This document shows positions 54,295 through 63,565 of a stretch of DNA of 64,000 nt, piece by piece. The stretch spans positions 25,852 to 89,851 of the forward strand of contig DLPV01000028.1 in the NCBI GenBank assembly GCA_002477465.1, given 5' to 3'. The notes under the pieces were generated by a model that did no database searches, was not told the DNA's origin, and saw nothing but the letters and a program-made list of their open reading frames with translations. The DNA comes from Gammaproteobacteria bacterium UBA7449. Lineage in GTDB: Bacteria; Pseudomonadota; Gammaproteobacteria; Pseudomonadales; Pseudohongiellaceae. Position 1 is the first letter of the stretch; the number at the start of each line of letters is the position of its first letter. Made by a program: the position numbers and the translations under genes.

Positions 54295-55104
54295 TCAAGG
54301 GCCACCACCCGGTCCCGTCAGAGAACGCTGCAATGCTTCAATATTCTCCTGCAGGCGGAACAATGTCTCGTTGATCTGGAGTCGATGTGCATTTACCGAC
54401 TCCATAGACTGCTCAAGGTATTCGAGTCGGCCCACCAGTCCCAGCACCGTGCTGTCACCACTGTTCAGCGCCTGGCGGATGGATTCCAGGTCGCTGCGCA
54501 TGGTCCCGAGCTCGGAGACAGAGCCATTCAGGCCATTCACCAAATCCATAACGCGAGACATGTCATCAATCAGTGCGTTGACCCGCGTATCCGAGGCCAT
54601 CAGCGCCTCATTCGTGCTGGCGAGTTGCTGACTATTATTCGCAGTTGCCTCGTCCTGACCCTCGTTGGCCAGTTTTAAGCGCGCGATCTCGCCCTGAAAC
54701 TCTTCAAAGGTGCGGTTGTTCGCGCGCCAGTTGGCCCATAGAAGATCATACTGTTCAATGGTCTTCTCGATGTTTTCCATCAAGTTACTGTCTGACTCGG
54801 CTGCAGATTCATCTACCAGCGCCAGTCGCAATTCGAGATCTCCGATACGCAGATCTGCCTGGCGCATATTAGTCTGGTAAAGCCCGTAAAAATAATAGGC
54901 GCCGTAGGCCCCACCGCCCGCCGCGAGGGTAAGCAAGAGCAGCATGATCCGTACCGGCCAGGTACTGACCTTAACCTTCTCAGTGTAATAGCTGGGCCGC
55001 ACAATCTCTTCTTTCTGCGAGCGACGAGTGCTTAGGTGTGAGTCAACGTCGTCCCGATCCGGAATCATGGGCGGAATGTCATGCAAGTCATCTGATTTAT
55101 CCAT
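54295..55104 (-). CDS. Single-pass membrane protein with coiled coil
   Basis: I do not recognise a family (269 aa). Residues 1-48 are polar and cytoplasmic, residues about 53-73 are a transmembrane helix with Gly/Ala-rich end, and the remaining about 195 residues have heptad-like repeats of leucine and charged residues, ending GPGGGP. The layout suggests a parallel coiled-coil in the periplasm, like some envelope stabilisers. It is convergent with the enoyl-CoA hydratase and divergent from the PuuD-like gene. Confidence 0.75.
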   Translation of the reverse strand: MDKSDDLHDIPPMIPDRDDVDSHLSTRRSQKEEIVRPSYYTEKVKVSTWPVRIMLLLLTLAAGGGAYGAYYFYGLYQTNMRQADLRIGDLELRLALVDESAAESDSNLMENIEKTIEQYDLLWANWRANNRTFEEFQGEIARLKLANEGQDEATANNSQQLASTNEALMASDTRVNALIDDMSRVMDLVNGLNGSVSELGTMRSDLESIRQALNSGDSTVLGLVGRLEYLEQSMESVNAHRLQINETLFRLQENIEALQRSLTGPGGGP

Positions 55105-55264
55105 AGCTTCCTATTATCCTCAAAATCGCGATTTGGTGCTATCCCCGCGACAGTGCACCGGCACTGGCGGGGTGATACCATATCGGCTGCATACCTTTTT
55201 TTGCGCAGATGCTGCTTCGGCAGATGCCACGGGTATAACAATAATCAGCCTCGGAGGGTTTGCT

Positions 55265-55939
55265 GTGGAATTAGACGTCCTGATCGCCTATTTGTTTCGT
55301 TGGATACATTTCTTTGCCGGCATCGCATGGATTGGCCTGCTTTACTATTTTAACTTCGTTCAAACCGAGTATTTCAAAGAGGCTGACCCCGCCGCCAAGG
55401 CTTCTGCTATCAGCAAACTGGTGCCCAGGGCGCTGGGCTGGTTCAGGTATGGCGCCCTGTTTACCTTTCTTTCCGGGCTGGCGCTGGCTGGTTTTCTCGG
55501 CGCGGCCACAAACTTCTACATTAGCATCGGCATGCTGCTCGGCACCCTGATGTTTTTGAACGTCTGGCTCATCATCTGGCCCAACCAGAAAACAGTGATC
55601 GCCTCCAACGAGCAGGTGCTGGCAGGCGGCGACCCTATTCCTGAAGCCGCAGCTGCGCTGGGCAAAGCGGGTCTTGCCTCTCGCACCAATACCCTATTTT
55701 CGCTACCCATGCTGTTCTTTATGGGGGCTTCTGCCCATCTGGGCGGCTACGGTCGGGTTCCCCTTTCCGCTGAGGGTGGTGCCAGCACCGCCGCAATGGC
55801 GCTGTGTGTCATCATCATTCTAGCCCTTCAGGCCAACGCCATTAAGGGCAAGATGGGACCCATGGCCAGCGTCGTCGGTGTCATCCACCTGGGACTTGCT
55901 CTGGCCGTGGCGCTGCTGCTGATCATCCAGTACCTTTAG
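55265..55939 (+). CDS. PuuD-like integral membrane protein (urate hydroxylase N-domain family)
   Basis: This multi-span membrane protein (224 aa) resembles the N-terminal domain of PuuD-type urate hydroxylases: FRWIHFFAGIAWIGLLYYFNFVQTEYF with conserved His/Trp, then several helices and NPHG-like ASAHLGGYG. The start is a GTG with GGAGGG six bases ahead; the longer upstream frame overlaps the neighbouring gene and is not used. The C-terminal cytochrome c domain of PuuD is absent. Urate oxidation is therefore unlikely to be certain; a heme-binding membrane redox role is possible. Confidence 0.75.
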   Translation: MELDVLIAYLFRWIHFFAGIAWIGLLYYFNFVQTEYFKEADPAAKASAISKLVPRALGWFRYGALFTFLSGLALAGFLGAATNFYISIGMLLGTLMFLNVWLIIWPNQKTVIASNEQVLAGGDPIPEAAAALGKAGLASRTNTLFSLPMLFFMGASAHLGGYGRVPLSAEGGASTAAMALCVIIILALQANAIKGKMGPMASVVGVIHLGLALAVALLLIIQYL

Positions 55940-56118
55940 CGCCACAGCAGAGCAGCGTACAGCGCCAGAGCGCCGCGCATAGCACTGGCAGGCAAATGCC
56001 TGCCCTGTGCGTGAAATCCAATTCTGCTAGGATAAGCCCCGCTTTCAAGTGCCTCTAAGCAATAGCTTAGAGATATGATCACCCTACAAAAACTGTGGAT
56101 TTGTGAGGGACTTCGCTG

Positions 56119-56154
56119 TCTACGCTGGTCTAAATGCGGTCTTGATAGCGTAGA
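56119..56154 (+). repeat. 8-bp inverted repeat ahead of sodB
   Basis: TCTACGCT and AGCGTAGA are perfect inverted arms separated by 20 bases, 40 bases before the sodB start. They may be an operator or a 5'-UTR hairpin. No Fur box consensus is evident. Confidence 0.6.
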
Positions 56155-56193
56155 AATAAGTATTACAGTCTCAGTCTTTTAGAAGAGGAAATT

Positions 56194-56781
56194 ATGAAAC
56201 TTGAGTTACCCGATCTGCCATTTGGCAAAGATGCGCTTGAACCACATATGTCAGCCAATACCTTGGATTTCCACCATGGCAAGCACCACAATGCATACGT
56301 CGTGAAGGGCAATGAGCTGCTGGAAGATGCAGGCCTTAGTGCTGACAACCTGGAAGCACTGGTTATTGAGGCGGCTAAAGTAGGCGGCGGTCTTTTCAAC
56401 AACGTTGGGCAGCACTACAACCACAGTTTCTTCTGGAACAGCATCAGCGCCAATGGTGGCGGTGAGCCAACCGGCGCTATTGCAGATGCAATCAATGCCA
56501 GCTTCGGTAGCTTTGAGAATTTCAAAAAAAGGTTCGTGGCTGGCGGTGTTGGCCAGTTTGGTAGCGGCTGGGTCTGGCTGGTTGCTGACGGTGATACCCT
56601 GAAAATCACCAAGTCAGCCAACGCAGAAACTCCCCTCACAGACGGACTTAAGCCACTGTTGGTGTGTGATGTGTGGGAGCACGCCTATTATCTTGATTTC
56701 CAAAATCGCCGCCCAGACTTCCTGACATCGTTTATTGATAATCTGGCTAACTGGGATTTCGCCAATCATAACCTCGGCTAA
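56194..56781 (+). CDS. sodB: Iron superoxide dismutase
   Basis: SodB converts superoxide to peroxide and oxygen. The 195-residue enzyme has the metal ligands in HHGKHHNAYV, HNHSFFW and DVWEHAYYLDFQNRRPDFL. Iron-type features are the GVGQFGSGWVWL segment and the length. GAGGAAATT precedes the ATG. It is followed by a strong terminator, so it is monocistronic. Iron control through a small RNA is common for sodB but is not shown here. Confidence 0.96.
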   Translation: MKLELPDLPFGKDALEPHMSANTLDFHHGKHHNAYVVKGNELLEDAGLSADNLEALVIEAAKVGGGLFNNVGQHYNHSFFWNSISANGGGEPTGAIADAINASFGSFENFKKRFVAGGVGQFGSGWVWLVADGDTLKITKSANAETPLTDGLKPLLVCDVWEHAYYLDFQNRRPDFLTSFIDNLANWDFANHNLG

Positions 56782-56822
56782 GACCGCAACCGGTTAAATT
56801 AGTAGACCGGTTAACTGCAAAC

Positions 56823-56854
56823 AAAAGCAGCCTGATTCTTCGCAGGCTGCTTTT
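56823..56854 (+). terminator. Rho-independent terminator of sodB
   Basis: AAAGCAGCCTG and CAGGCTGCTTT form an 11-bp stem with an 8-base loop and a T-run, about 40 bases after the sodB stop. Confidence 0.9.
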
Positions 56855-56904
56855 CATGCCCAACACTCCTGTAAATTAATCAGCCGTCTCTCTGCCCGAT
56901 GTGG

Positions 56905-58226
56905 CTAACGCCCCAGCAATTGCCTGGCCTGTTCCAGCTGTGGTGTCACGCCGTAGACCTTGACCATCTCCATCAGTTGCGCCATAGCAAACTCTGACTG
57001 CTGGGACATTAAAATTTCCAGGATGTGCAGGTTAGCCTGATAATGCTGAGGCATACTAGGTGGCACCCGCGCCAACACTTGCAAGGCAGCTTCCAGCCTG
57101 CCGGCGCGTTGATGCAACATACCCGCACTCAGCAGGGTATCCGGCAAATCTGGATTCAGCGATAGCGCTCTTTCCAACAGCACTTGCGCCGCATTCAGCT
57201 CCCCCCTTTCCACTAGCGCACGCCCAGTCCTGCTTCATAACGCCGTGTTGTCCGGGTTTATCCCAGGCCTTCATTCAACACAGCCAGTGCTTGCTCCGAT
57301 TTATCGGTGAAGTCATAGATCCCGGCAAGATTAATGTATGGCAGGGCCTGGCTTGGCTGCACCGCGATGGATCGGCGGTAGGAACTGATAGCCCGCTCAT
57401 AATCGCCAGCGACCGCATGCGCGTTAGCCAGATTGTCAATTGGCATTGCCGCCTGGGTAGGAAATTCTTCCACAATCGTTGACCAGAAATCCAAATCATT
57501 CCGCCAGACCTGCTTATAGCGTGCTGATTGCAACGACAATAGGCTGCAGCAGACAAGCAGAGCCAGCACAGGCAGCGGATTTCTTGGCACGCCTTGCTGC
57601 CAGCACGCCCAGAGATAGCCTGCCATTCCGTAAAAACCCACCAGAGGAATGTAGCTGTATCGATCTGCAAATGCATGCTCGCCAATTGGCACGAGGCCAC
57701 TGACTGGCGCCAGGCTAAGCAAAAAAAAGAGTAAGACCAGGCTGACAGCCTGCGCGATTCGGGAATTGGCAAGCCGAAACAATGACCAGGCCAATAAGCT
57801 TCCAAACAGCAGAAGTGTGAGCACACCAAGCCCATTAATGCCGGCGATAGCTGCTGGATAAAAGGGCGACAAGCCAATTGGTAGCACAAAACTGATTGCA
57901 TAGTGCTCAATACCCGCTACGAAAAAGGTCAATCGCCCCACAAATCCTACTGGCGCGTACTCCGAAGCAGATTGGGTTGCCAGGGTCACGGCCATGGCGA
58001 TTAGCATAATCAGGATGAACGGTAGCTTTTCAATAAATAGAACTTTGATCGCTCCTGCAACGCCCTGCTCAGTCACCTGCTGTCGTCGCAGGCAGACATC
58101 GAAAAGCATCAGGGAAAGCGGCAGGCTCACCGCCATTGATTTCGACATGAGCGCCAAAACGAAAAACAGAAAACTCCAGCCGTATGTTTTCAGGTAGGTA
58201 GAACGACTGGCAGTCAAATAAATGTG
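56905..58226 (-). pseudogene. Remnant of a membrane glycosyltransferase/TPR (PMT-like) protein
   Basis: The remaining part of a multi-span membrane protein with C-terminal TPRs is visible. The first fragment (58217-57258) has about eight membrane helices (start LFFVLALMSKSMAVSLPLSLM), then TPR-like repeats, and ends at a TAA. The second fragment (57213-56905) is another TPR (ELNAAQVLLERALSLNPDL). The fragments are in different frames, and a one-base loss at about 57262 plus a TGA at 57235-57237 explains the break: the restored frame reads GINPDNTAL, stop, SRTGRALVERGEL. The N-terminus is also missing, because a TAG (58227-58229) lies just before the first fragment and no start with upstream helices follows. 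The fragments are most likely decayed. Confidence 0.8.
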
Positions 58227-58271
58227 CTAACAGTATAATGGCTCGTTTTGCCCTAACCAGGAATGAGTCTG

Positions 58272-58327
58272 CAAAAATAAAAAGCCGCTGTTCCCGCCAG
58301 AGTATTCTGGACTGAAACAGCGGCTTC
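58272..58327 (-). terminator. Rho-independent terminator of groESL
   Basis: On the minus strand AAGCCGCTGTT pairs with AACAGCGGCTT; an inner CCAGA/TCTGG hairpin lies in the loop and a T-rich run follows. It is about 80 bases after the groL stop. Confidence 0.9.
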
Positions 58328-58408
58328 TAAACCACTTGGCATCTGCACTTGGCTTCAGCACTTGGCTACTACAGGGAGGGCTGCTGCCCTCCCAGAACTG
58401 GGCTGCTC

Positions 58409-60049
58409 TTACATCATGCCGCCCATACCGCCCATGCCACCCATATCAGGCATGGCAGGTGCTGATCCCTTTTCCTCCGGCAATTCAGTAACCATCGCCT
58501 CAGTGGTAATCATGAGTCCAGCAACCGAGCCAGCCGCCTGCAGCGCTGTACGGGTAACTTTCGCCGGATCAAGAATTCCCATTTCCAGCATATCGCCATA
58601 CTCGCCAGTAGCCGCGTTGAAACCGAAGTTGCCTTCGCCAGCCTTGACCTTGTCCAGAACGACTGAACCTTCTTCGCCGGCGTTTTCCACGATCTGACGC
58701 AGAGGCGCAGTGACTGCCTTCAGCAACAGGGTAATTCCCACGTTCTGGTCTTCGTTGTCGCCCTTCAGTTCCGTAACAGCCTGCAGTGCGCGCACCAGGG
58801 CAACACCGCCGCCAGGTACCACGCCTTCTTCGACAGCAGCGCGAGTAGAGTGCAGTGCGTCTTCGACGCGCGCCTTCTTCTCTTTCATCTCCATTTCAGT
58901 GCTCGCTCCTACCTTGATCACGGCTACGCCGCCGGCGAGTTTTGCAACACGCTCCTGCAGCTTTTCACGATCATAGTCAGACGAGGTTTCCTCGATCTGG
59001 GCACGAATCTGTCCGACGCGAGCCTCAATGTTGGCTGCATCGCCAGCACCATCGATGATTGTGGTGTTCTCCTTGCTAATCTGAACGCGCTTAGCACTAC
59101 CCAGATCATCAGCCGTAGCACCTTCCAGGCTCAGGCCAACTTCTTCAGAGATAACGGTTCCGCCAGTTAGGACCGCGATGTCTTCCAACATGGCCTTGCG
59201 ACGGTCACCAAAACCAGGTGCCTTCACAGCTGCAACCTTAACGATGCCGCGCATGTTGTTCACAACCAGAGTAGCCAGCGCTTCGCCTTCAACATCTTCA
59301 GCAATAACCAGCAGAGGACGGCCTGCTTTGGCAACGCTTTCCAGCAGCGGCAACAGGTCGCGAATGTTTGAGATCTTCTTGTCGAAAAGAAGGATTAGCG
59401 GGTTTTCCAGGTCAGCCATCATGTTGTCCTGGTTGTTGATGAAGTAAGCAGACAGATAACCGCGATCAAACTGCATACCTTCCACAACATCCAGTTCGTT
59501 CTCAAGACCGGAGCCATCCTCTACAGTGATGACGCCTTCCTTGCCAACCTTGTCCATGGCGTCGGCAATAATCTGACCGACTTCATCATCTGAGTTAGCG
59601 GAGATAGTACCAACCTGCGCAATAGACTTGGAGTCCTTGCACGGTGTAGACAGGCTGCCTACTTCTGCAACCATGGCGGATACCGCCTTGTCGATGCCAC
59701 GCTTCAGATCCATTGGGTTCATACCCGCAGCCACTGACTTGAGGCCTTCATTCAGGATGGATTGTGCCAACACAGTCGCTGTAGTGGTGCCATCACCAGC
59801 TACATCGGAAGTCTGGGAAGCGACTTCTTTAACCATCTGCGCACCCATGTTTTCGAACTTGTCTTCCAGTTCAATTTCCTTCGCGACGGACACACCGTCT
59901 TTAGTCACAGTGGGTGCACCGAAGGATTTGTCCAGAACTACGTTGCGGCCTTTGGGGCCGAGAGTCACTTTTACAGCATCGGCGAGCACGTTCACTCCGC
60001 CCAGAAGTTTTTGGCGTGCTGAATCGCCGAATTTCACATCTTTAGCCAT
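58409..60049 (-). CDS. groL: Chaperonin GroEL
   Basis: GroEL forms the ATP-driven folding chamber. The 546-residue protein begins AKDVKFGDSARQKLL, has the GDGTTTATVLAQ ATP site and ends with the Gly-Met-rich tail (GGMGGMGGMM). It follows groS by 59 bases and is read from the sigma-32-like promoter upstream of groS. All expected features are present. Confidence 0.98.
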   Translation of the reverse strand: MAKDVKFGDSARQKLLGGVNVLADAVKVTLGPKGRNVVLDKSFGAPTVTKDGVSVAKEIELEDKFENMGAQMVKEVASQTSDVAGDGTTTATVLAQSILNEGLKSVAAGMNPMDLKRGIDKAVSAMVAEVGSLSTPCKDSKSIAQVGTISANSDDEVGQIIADAMDKVGKEGVITVEDGSGLENELDVVEGMQFDRGYLSAYFINNQDNMMADLENPLILLFDKKISNIRDLLPLLESVAKAGRPLLVIAEDVEGEALATLVVNNMRGIVKVAAVKAPGFGDRRKAMLEDIAVLTGGTVISEEVGLSLEGATADDLGSAKRVQISKENTTIIDGAGDAANIEARVGQIRAQIEETSSDYDREKLQERVAKLAGGVAVIKVGASTEMEMKEKKARVEDALHSTRAAVEEGVVPGGGVALVRALQAVTELKGDNEDQNVGITLLLKAVTAPLRQIVENAGEEGSVVLDKVKAGEGNFGFNAATGEYGDMLEMGILDPAKVTRTALQAAGSVAGLMITTEAMVTELPEEKGSAPAMPDMGGMGGMGGMM

Positions 60050-60108
60050 TGTTAAAAATTCCTATCTTTTCGAGTTAACTGATGAGGATCGGTAATCAAC
60101 AGATCGAT

Positions 60109-60399
60109 TTAGGATTCGATCACACCGAAAATTTCGCTTTCATTGAGAATCAGAAGTTCTTCATCATCAATTTTCACGGTGTTGCTGGAATACTTACCAA
60201 AAACAACAGTGTCACCAACGTTTACATCAACAGGCTGGGTGTCTCCGTTCTCTAGACGCTTACCTGGTCCAACTGAAAGCACTTCGCCCTGAGCCGGTTT
60301 TTCGGTAGCAGAGCCGGGCAGTACAATGCCGCCTGCAGTTGTAGTTTCTTCTTCCGTGCGTCGCACTACGACACGATCTTGTAAGGGGCGGATTTTCAT
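60109..60399 (-). CDS. groS: Co-chaperonin GroES
   Basis: GroES caps the GroEL chamber. The 96-residue protein starts MKIRPLQDRVVVRR at the ATG at 60399, which has AGGAG nine bases ahead; an in-frame TTG two codons earlier is too close to the ribosome site. The mobile loop (EEETTTAGGIVLPG) is present. It is the first gene of the groESL operon. Confidence 0.98.
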   Translation of the reverse strand: MKIRPLQDRVVVRRTEEETTTAGGIVLPGSATEKPAQGEVLSVGPGKRLENGDTQPVDVNVGDTVVFGKYSSNTVKIDDEELLILNESEIFGVIES

Positions 60400-60540
60400 T
60401 CTCAATCACTCCTGAATCTAAAACAGAATTGAATGTTGGAAGCCATACCGGCCGCTACCGGTACAGATTCTGCCACTCTCCAATTGCTTGCCCGAAACGG
60501 CCAGATGACTCGTCACAGGCGGGTTAATTGCTGACACGAT

Positions 60541-60568
60541 TAATGGGGATAATTAATTGAAATTCAAC
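60541..60568 (-). promoter_or_regulatory. Sigma-32-like heat-shock promoter of groESL
   Basis: On the minus strand GTTGAA and CCCCATTA lie 14 bases apart, close to the RpoH consensus (CTTGAA; CCCCATnT). It lies about 140 bases before the groS start. No CIRCE element is seen. Confidence 0.75.
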
Positions 60569-60641
60569 ACCTGATCAGACGCTAAGCGGCATTTTTTTCA
60601 GGGGATTTGTGGTGCTTACTATAACATTATGAATTTATTAA

Positions 60642-61160
60642 TTATTTTTCCATCGAAGGGTCATCGCCAGAATCACCTTTTTTACCGTCTGACAGCCATT
60701 CTGAGTCGGTTCGACTGTACTCACCCTCATAGATATTGCCATCCGCGTCCCGGCGATACTCTCTATGGGACCAAAATTGGCCACCTCCCTGCCCTGAACC
60801 CATGGCTCTTAACATGCCTGTGGAGACAATGCGACTAGCCAGGGGACGCCGAACCGGGCCAGTCAGGAAAAGAAATCCTAGGGTGTCGGTAATGAATCCC
60901 GGCGTCAGCAGCATCGCTCCTGCCGCTGCCAGCATGAAGCCTTCCACGATCTCCTGCGCCGGCAGCTGGCCCTCCTGCAGGCGCTGGTTGGCGCGCAGCA
61001 ACGTTGAGAGTCCCTGCTGCTTCAGGATCTGTACGCCTATGACTGCGGTAAGCACCACCAGTGTCAGAGTCTGCCAACCGCCAATAACTTCGGCAACTTC
61101 AAACAGCACCAGCATTTCTACCAGCGGAATAACGATGAAAACGATGAGTGCGATCGGCAC
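60642..61160 (-). CDS. fxsA: FxsA family membrane protein
   Basis: FxsA-type proteins (172 aa) are inner-membrane proteins known in E. coli to relieve exclusion of phage T7 by the F plasmid. Three to four helices are visible; the signature VEMLVLFEVAEVIGG and LLTPGFITDTLGFLFL are present. The C-terminal 50 residues are hydrophilic and acidic. It lies upstream of groES on the same strand, as in many gammaproteobacteria. Confidence 0.92.
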   Translation of the reverse strand: MPIALIVFIVIPLVEMLVLFEVAEVIGGWQTLTLVVLTAVIGVQILKQQGLSTLLRANQRLQEGQLPAQEIVEGFMLAAAGAMLLTPGFITDTLGFLFLTGPVRRPLASRIVSTGMLRAMGSGQGGGQFWSHREYRRDADGNIYEGEYSRTDSEWLSDGKKGDSGDDPSMEK

Positions 61161-61273
61161 TTTTTACTCCTGAGTCCTGCTCCTGAGTCCCCTGCGACTC
61201 CAGTGATGCCTGTTCAAGCCACTGCACAGACTCTATCATGATGGCGAGCCGAAGTGGGTGTGTCGATTAGAGA

Positions 61274-61594
61274 ATGCCGGGACTTGAGGTGAGCAATAAA
61301 GAGAAAATCTGGCAGGTTGTGAATCAAATTCCAGCAGGCAGGGTGGCAACCTATGGCCAGGTCGCCCGCATGGCTGAACTGCCGGGCCACGCCCGTTATG
61401 TGGGCTATACCATGAAGATGTTACCGACCGGTACCAAGCTACCCTGGCACCGTGTCGTCAATTCACGTGGCAAGCTTTCATTTCCTGTCGACAGCAGTCA
61501 GTACCAGAGCCAGAAGCACAAGCTGGAGGCGGAAGGTGTGGTGTTCATCAAGGGGCGCTTTTCCCTGCGTAAATATCAGTGGGACGTTGAATAG
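61274..61594 (+). CDS. Alkyltransferase-like protein (ATL; Cys to Trp)
   Basis: This 106-residue protein is of the MGMT DNA-binding-domain family but has LPWHRVVNS where alkyltransferases have PCHRV: the acceptor Cys is replaced by Trp. It therefore fits the ATL/YbaZ group, which binds O6-alkylguanine in DNA and flags it to nucleotide excision repair. The helix-turn-helix region (TYGQVARMAEL) and Arg/Tyr finger residues (HARYVGYTMK) are present. It is divergent from fxsA and convergent with ampG. Confidence 0.93.
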   Translation: MPGLEVSNKEKIWQVVNQIPAGRVATYGQVARMAELPGHARYVGYTMKMLPTGTKLPWHRVVNSRGKLSFPVDSSQYQSQKHKLEAEGVVFIKGRFSLRKYQWDVE

Positions 61595-61697
61595 TCAGAC
61601 GATGTTTTAACCTGGATTAAGGCTCTCACCTCATGCATTCACTGCCTCCTGCGGCCGCAGATTAAGGTAAGCGCCATCTCGCCGCTGCCTATGCGCC

Positions 61698-63020
61698 TTA
61701 TTGATCTCTGGAAGCACCACCCAGGGAAACATCAGCAAGCCCGGAACGAATCATGTACCAGAACAGCAATACCCCTGGAAATGCTGACGCAGTGGTCAAT
61801 AGGTAGAAATTCACGTAACCCATCGCCTCTATCAGCCCACCAGCGGTGGTGCCGGTCAGGAATCTGCCGGCGATGCTGGCCAGTGCTGACAGCAAGGCAT
61901 ACTGGGTCGCGGTGAAACGGAGATTACAGAGCGCCGACAGATACGCGACCACAGTGACGCCACCGATGCCGCTGGCAAAATTTTCAAAGCCTATCGCCGC
62001 CGCCATACCAAGATTGGTGTGCCCCACAAGGGCCAGGGCAGCGAAACTAAAATTGGAAACTGCCATGAGAACGAGGCTCAGCAGGACCGAGTGCTTCAAA
62101 CCCATGCGGGCAAACATAATCCCACCTACGAATATCCCCAACAGAAAGGCAATAAAACCAAAGCCCACATCATAAAATGCGATCTCTTCATTGGTGAAAC
62201 CCAAATCGTCGAACAGTAGTCGCAAAGTGAGATTAGCTAGAGTGTCTCCGATCTTGTGGATGAGAACGAAAAACAGCACCAACCATGCTCCCTGTCGTTT
62301 GACGAATTCACTCAGCGGGCTGAAATATTCTGCCAGTGCCTGAGTGACGCCTTTAACCTCTGCTGGCTCTATATGTCGAGCAGGCTCGCCCATGAAAACA
62401 CCTACCATAATAGCGGGCAAGGTGAACACCGCGCAGACTATATAGGCGGCAGGCCAACCGAAATTACTGGCGACAATCAGGGCGAGCGCACCCGTTGAGG
62501 CGGCACCGATACGCCAGCCGTACTGCGACATGCCAGAGCCTGTACCTAACTGATGGGGCTCCAGCAATTCGATGCGATAGGCATCGATAATGATATCCAG
62601 TGTTGCGCCCGCTACGCCCAGGCTTATTGCCGCGACGGCAACCGTGAATAGAGCCTGGGTTGGGTCCACTATCCCAAGAAATACCACCGCGAGAATCACA
62701 CAAAGACTGACGAACCAGAGCCAGGAGCGTCGCTGTCCGAATTTACCGATGAACGGCAAGCGGAAATTGTCTATCACCGGTGCCCAGAGGAATTTGAAGT
62801 TATAGGCAAGGAAAGTCAGGGCGAACGCAGTAACTGAACTCTTGGAAATACCATCCTGCGCCAATCGCGTTGTTAACGTCGCCCCAATAAGGGCATAGGG
62901 AAACCCAGAGGACATTCCCAGGAAAAATGCAGCGAGCGGCGCCGCCTCAAAATACGGACGCACACTGGGCGGCAGACTATTGAGCCAGTGATCTATCGCT
63001 TTGTTTTCCGTTGTGGACAT
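61698..63020 (-). CDS. ampG: AmpG-family muropeptide permease
   Basis: This is an MFS transporter (440 aa, about 12 helices) of the AmpG family, which imports anhydro-muropeptides for recycling. The N-terminal FFLGMSSGFPYALIGATLTTRLAQDGIS is characteristic, and FKFLWAPVIDNFRLPFIGKFGQRRSWL is typical. In organisms with AmpR/AmpC it affects beta-lactam induction; no such genes are in view. It is a single gene, convergent with ATL. Confidence 0.93.
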   Translation of the reverse strand: MSTTENKAIDHWLNSLPPSVRPYFEAAPLAAFFLGMSSGFPYALIGATLTTRLAQDGISKSSVTAFALTFLAYNFKFLWAPVIDNFRLPFIGKFGQRRSWLWFVSLCVILAVVFLGIVDPTQALFTVAVAAISLGVAGATLDIIIDAYRIELLEPHQLGTGSGMSQYGWRIGAASTGALALIVASNFGWPAAYIVCAVFTLPAIMVGVFMGEPARHIEPAEVKGVTQALAEYFSPLSEFVKRQGAWLVLFFVLIHKIGDTLANLTLRLLFDDLGFTNEEIAFYDVGFGFIAFLLGIFVGGIMFARMGLKHSVLLSLVLMAVSNFSFAALALVGHTNLGMAAAIGFENFASGIGGVTVVAYLSALCNLRFTATQYALLSALASIAGRFLTGTTAGGLIEAMGYVNFYLLTTASAFPGVLLFWYMIRSGLADVSLGGASRDQ

Positions 63021-63079
63021 GCACCTTCCTGAACGATTCAGTTGCTATTTCGCAACCCAACGCCTGCCATATCGGCTGG

Positions 63080-63565
63080 CTAATCTCTAAAATTATTAAA
63101 CTGTAAAGGTATGTCCAAGTTCGATTCCCTCAGTAAGGCGATTACTTCTTGGAGATCGTCTCGCTTTTTGCCTGTAACTCGCAGCTTCTCTCCCTGAATC
63201 GCTGTTTGCACTTTGATTTTGGTTTGCTTGACCATTTTTACGATTTTGCGGGCAACCTCAGATTCAATTCCCCGCTGAATCTTGACCAGCATCGACACCT
63301 TTTGACCACTCGCCTCGATGTCACTTTCTTGCAACGCTTTGATGTCTACACCTCTTTTGGTCAGTTTACCTTTAAGAATATCCAGCATCTGTTTGACCTG
63401 AAAATCCACTTCAGCACTGACCAGAACATCCGAAGCGTCAGTGACCTGAAAGTTGGCGTCCACGCCTTTGAAATCAAAGCGTGTGCCGACTTCCCGATTT
63501 GACTGATCTACCGCATTGTTAACTTCGTGCATGTCGACTTCAGACACAATATCGAACGAGGGCAT
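63080..63565 (-). CDS. yajQ: YajQ family nucleotide-binding protein
   Basis: YajQ (161 aa) has been described as a cyclic-di-GMP-binding effector in some Xanthomonas and Pseudomonas; in E. coli it binds nucleotides and RNA. The sequence starts PSFDIVSEVDMHEVNNAVDQ, with the later GTRFDFKGVDA typical of the family. It lies alone, 59 bases before ampG on the same strand. Confidence 0.94.
   Translation of the reverse strand: MPSFDIVSEVDMHEVNNAVDQSNREVGTRFDFKGVDANFQVTDASDVLVSAEVDFQVKQMLDILKGKLTKRGVDIKALQESDIEASGQKVSMLVKIQRGIESEVARKIVKMVKQTKIKVQTAIQGEKLRVTGKKRDDLQEVIALLRESNLDIPLQFNNFRD

Noticed and set aside
55028..55264. Upstream extension of the PuuD-like frame
   Set aside because: It overlaps the divergent coiled-coil gene, and a GTG with a strong ribosome site at 55265 gives a normal start.
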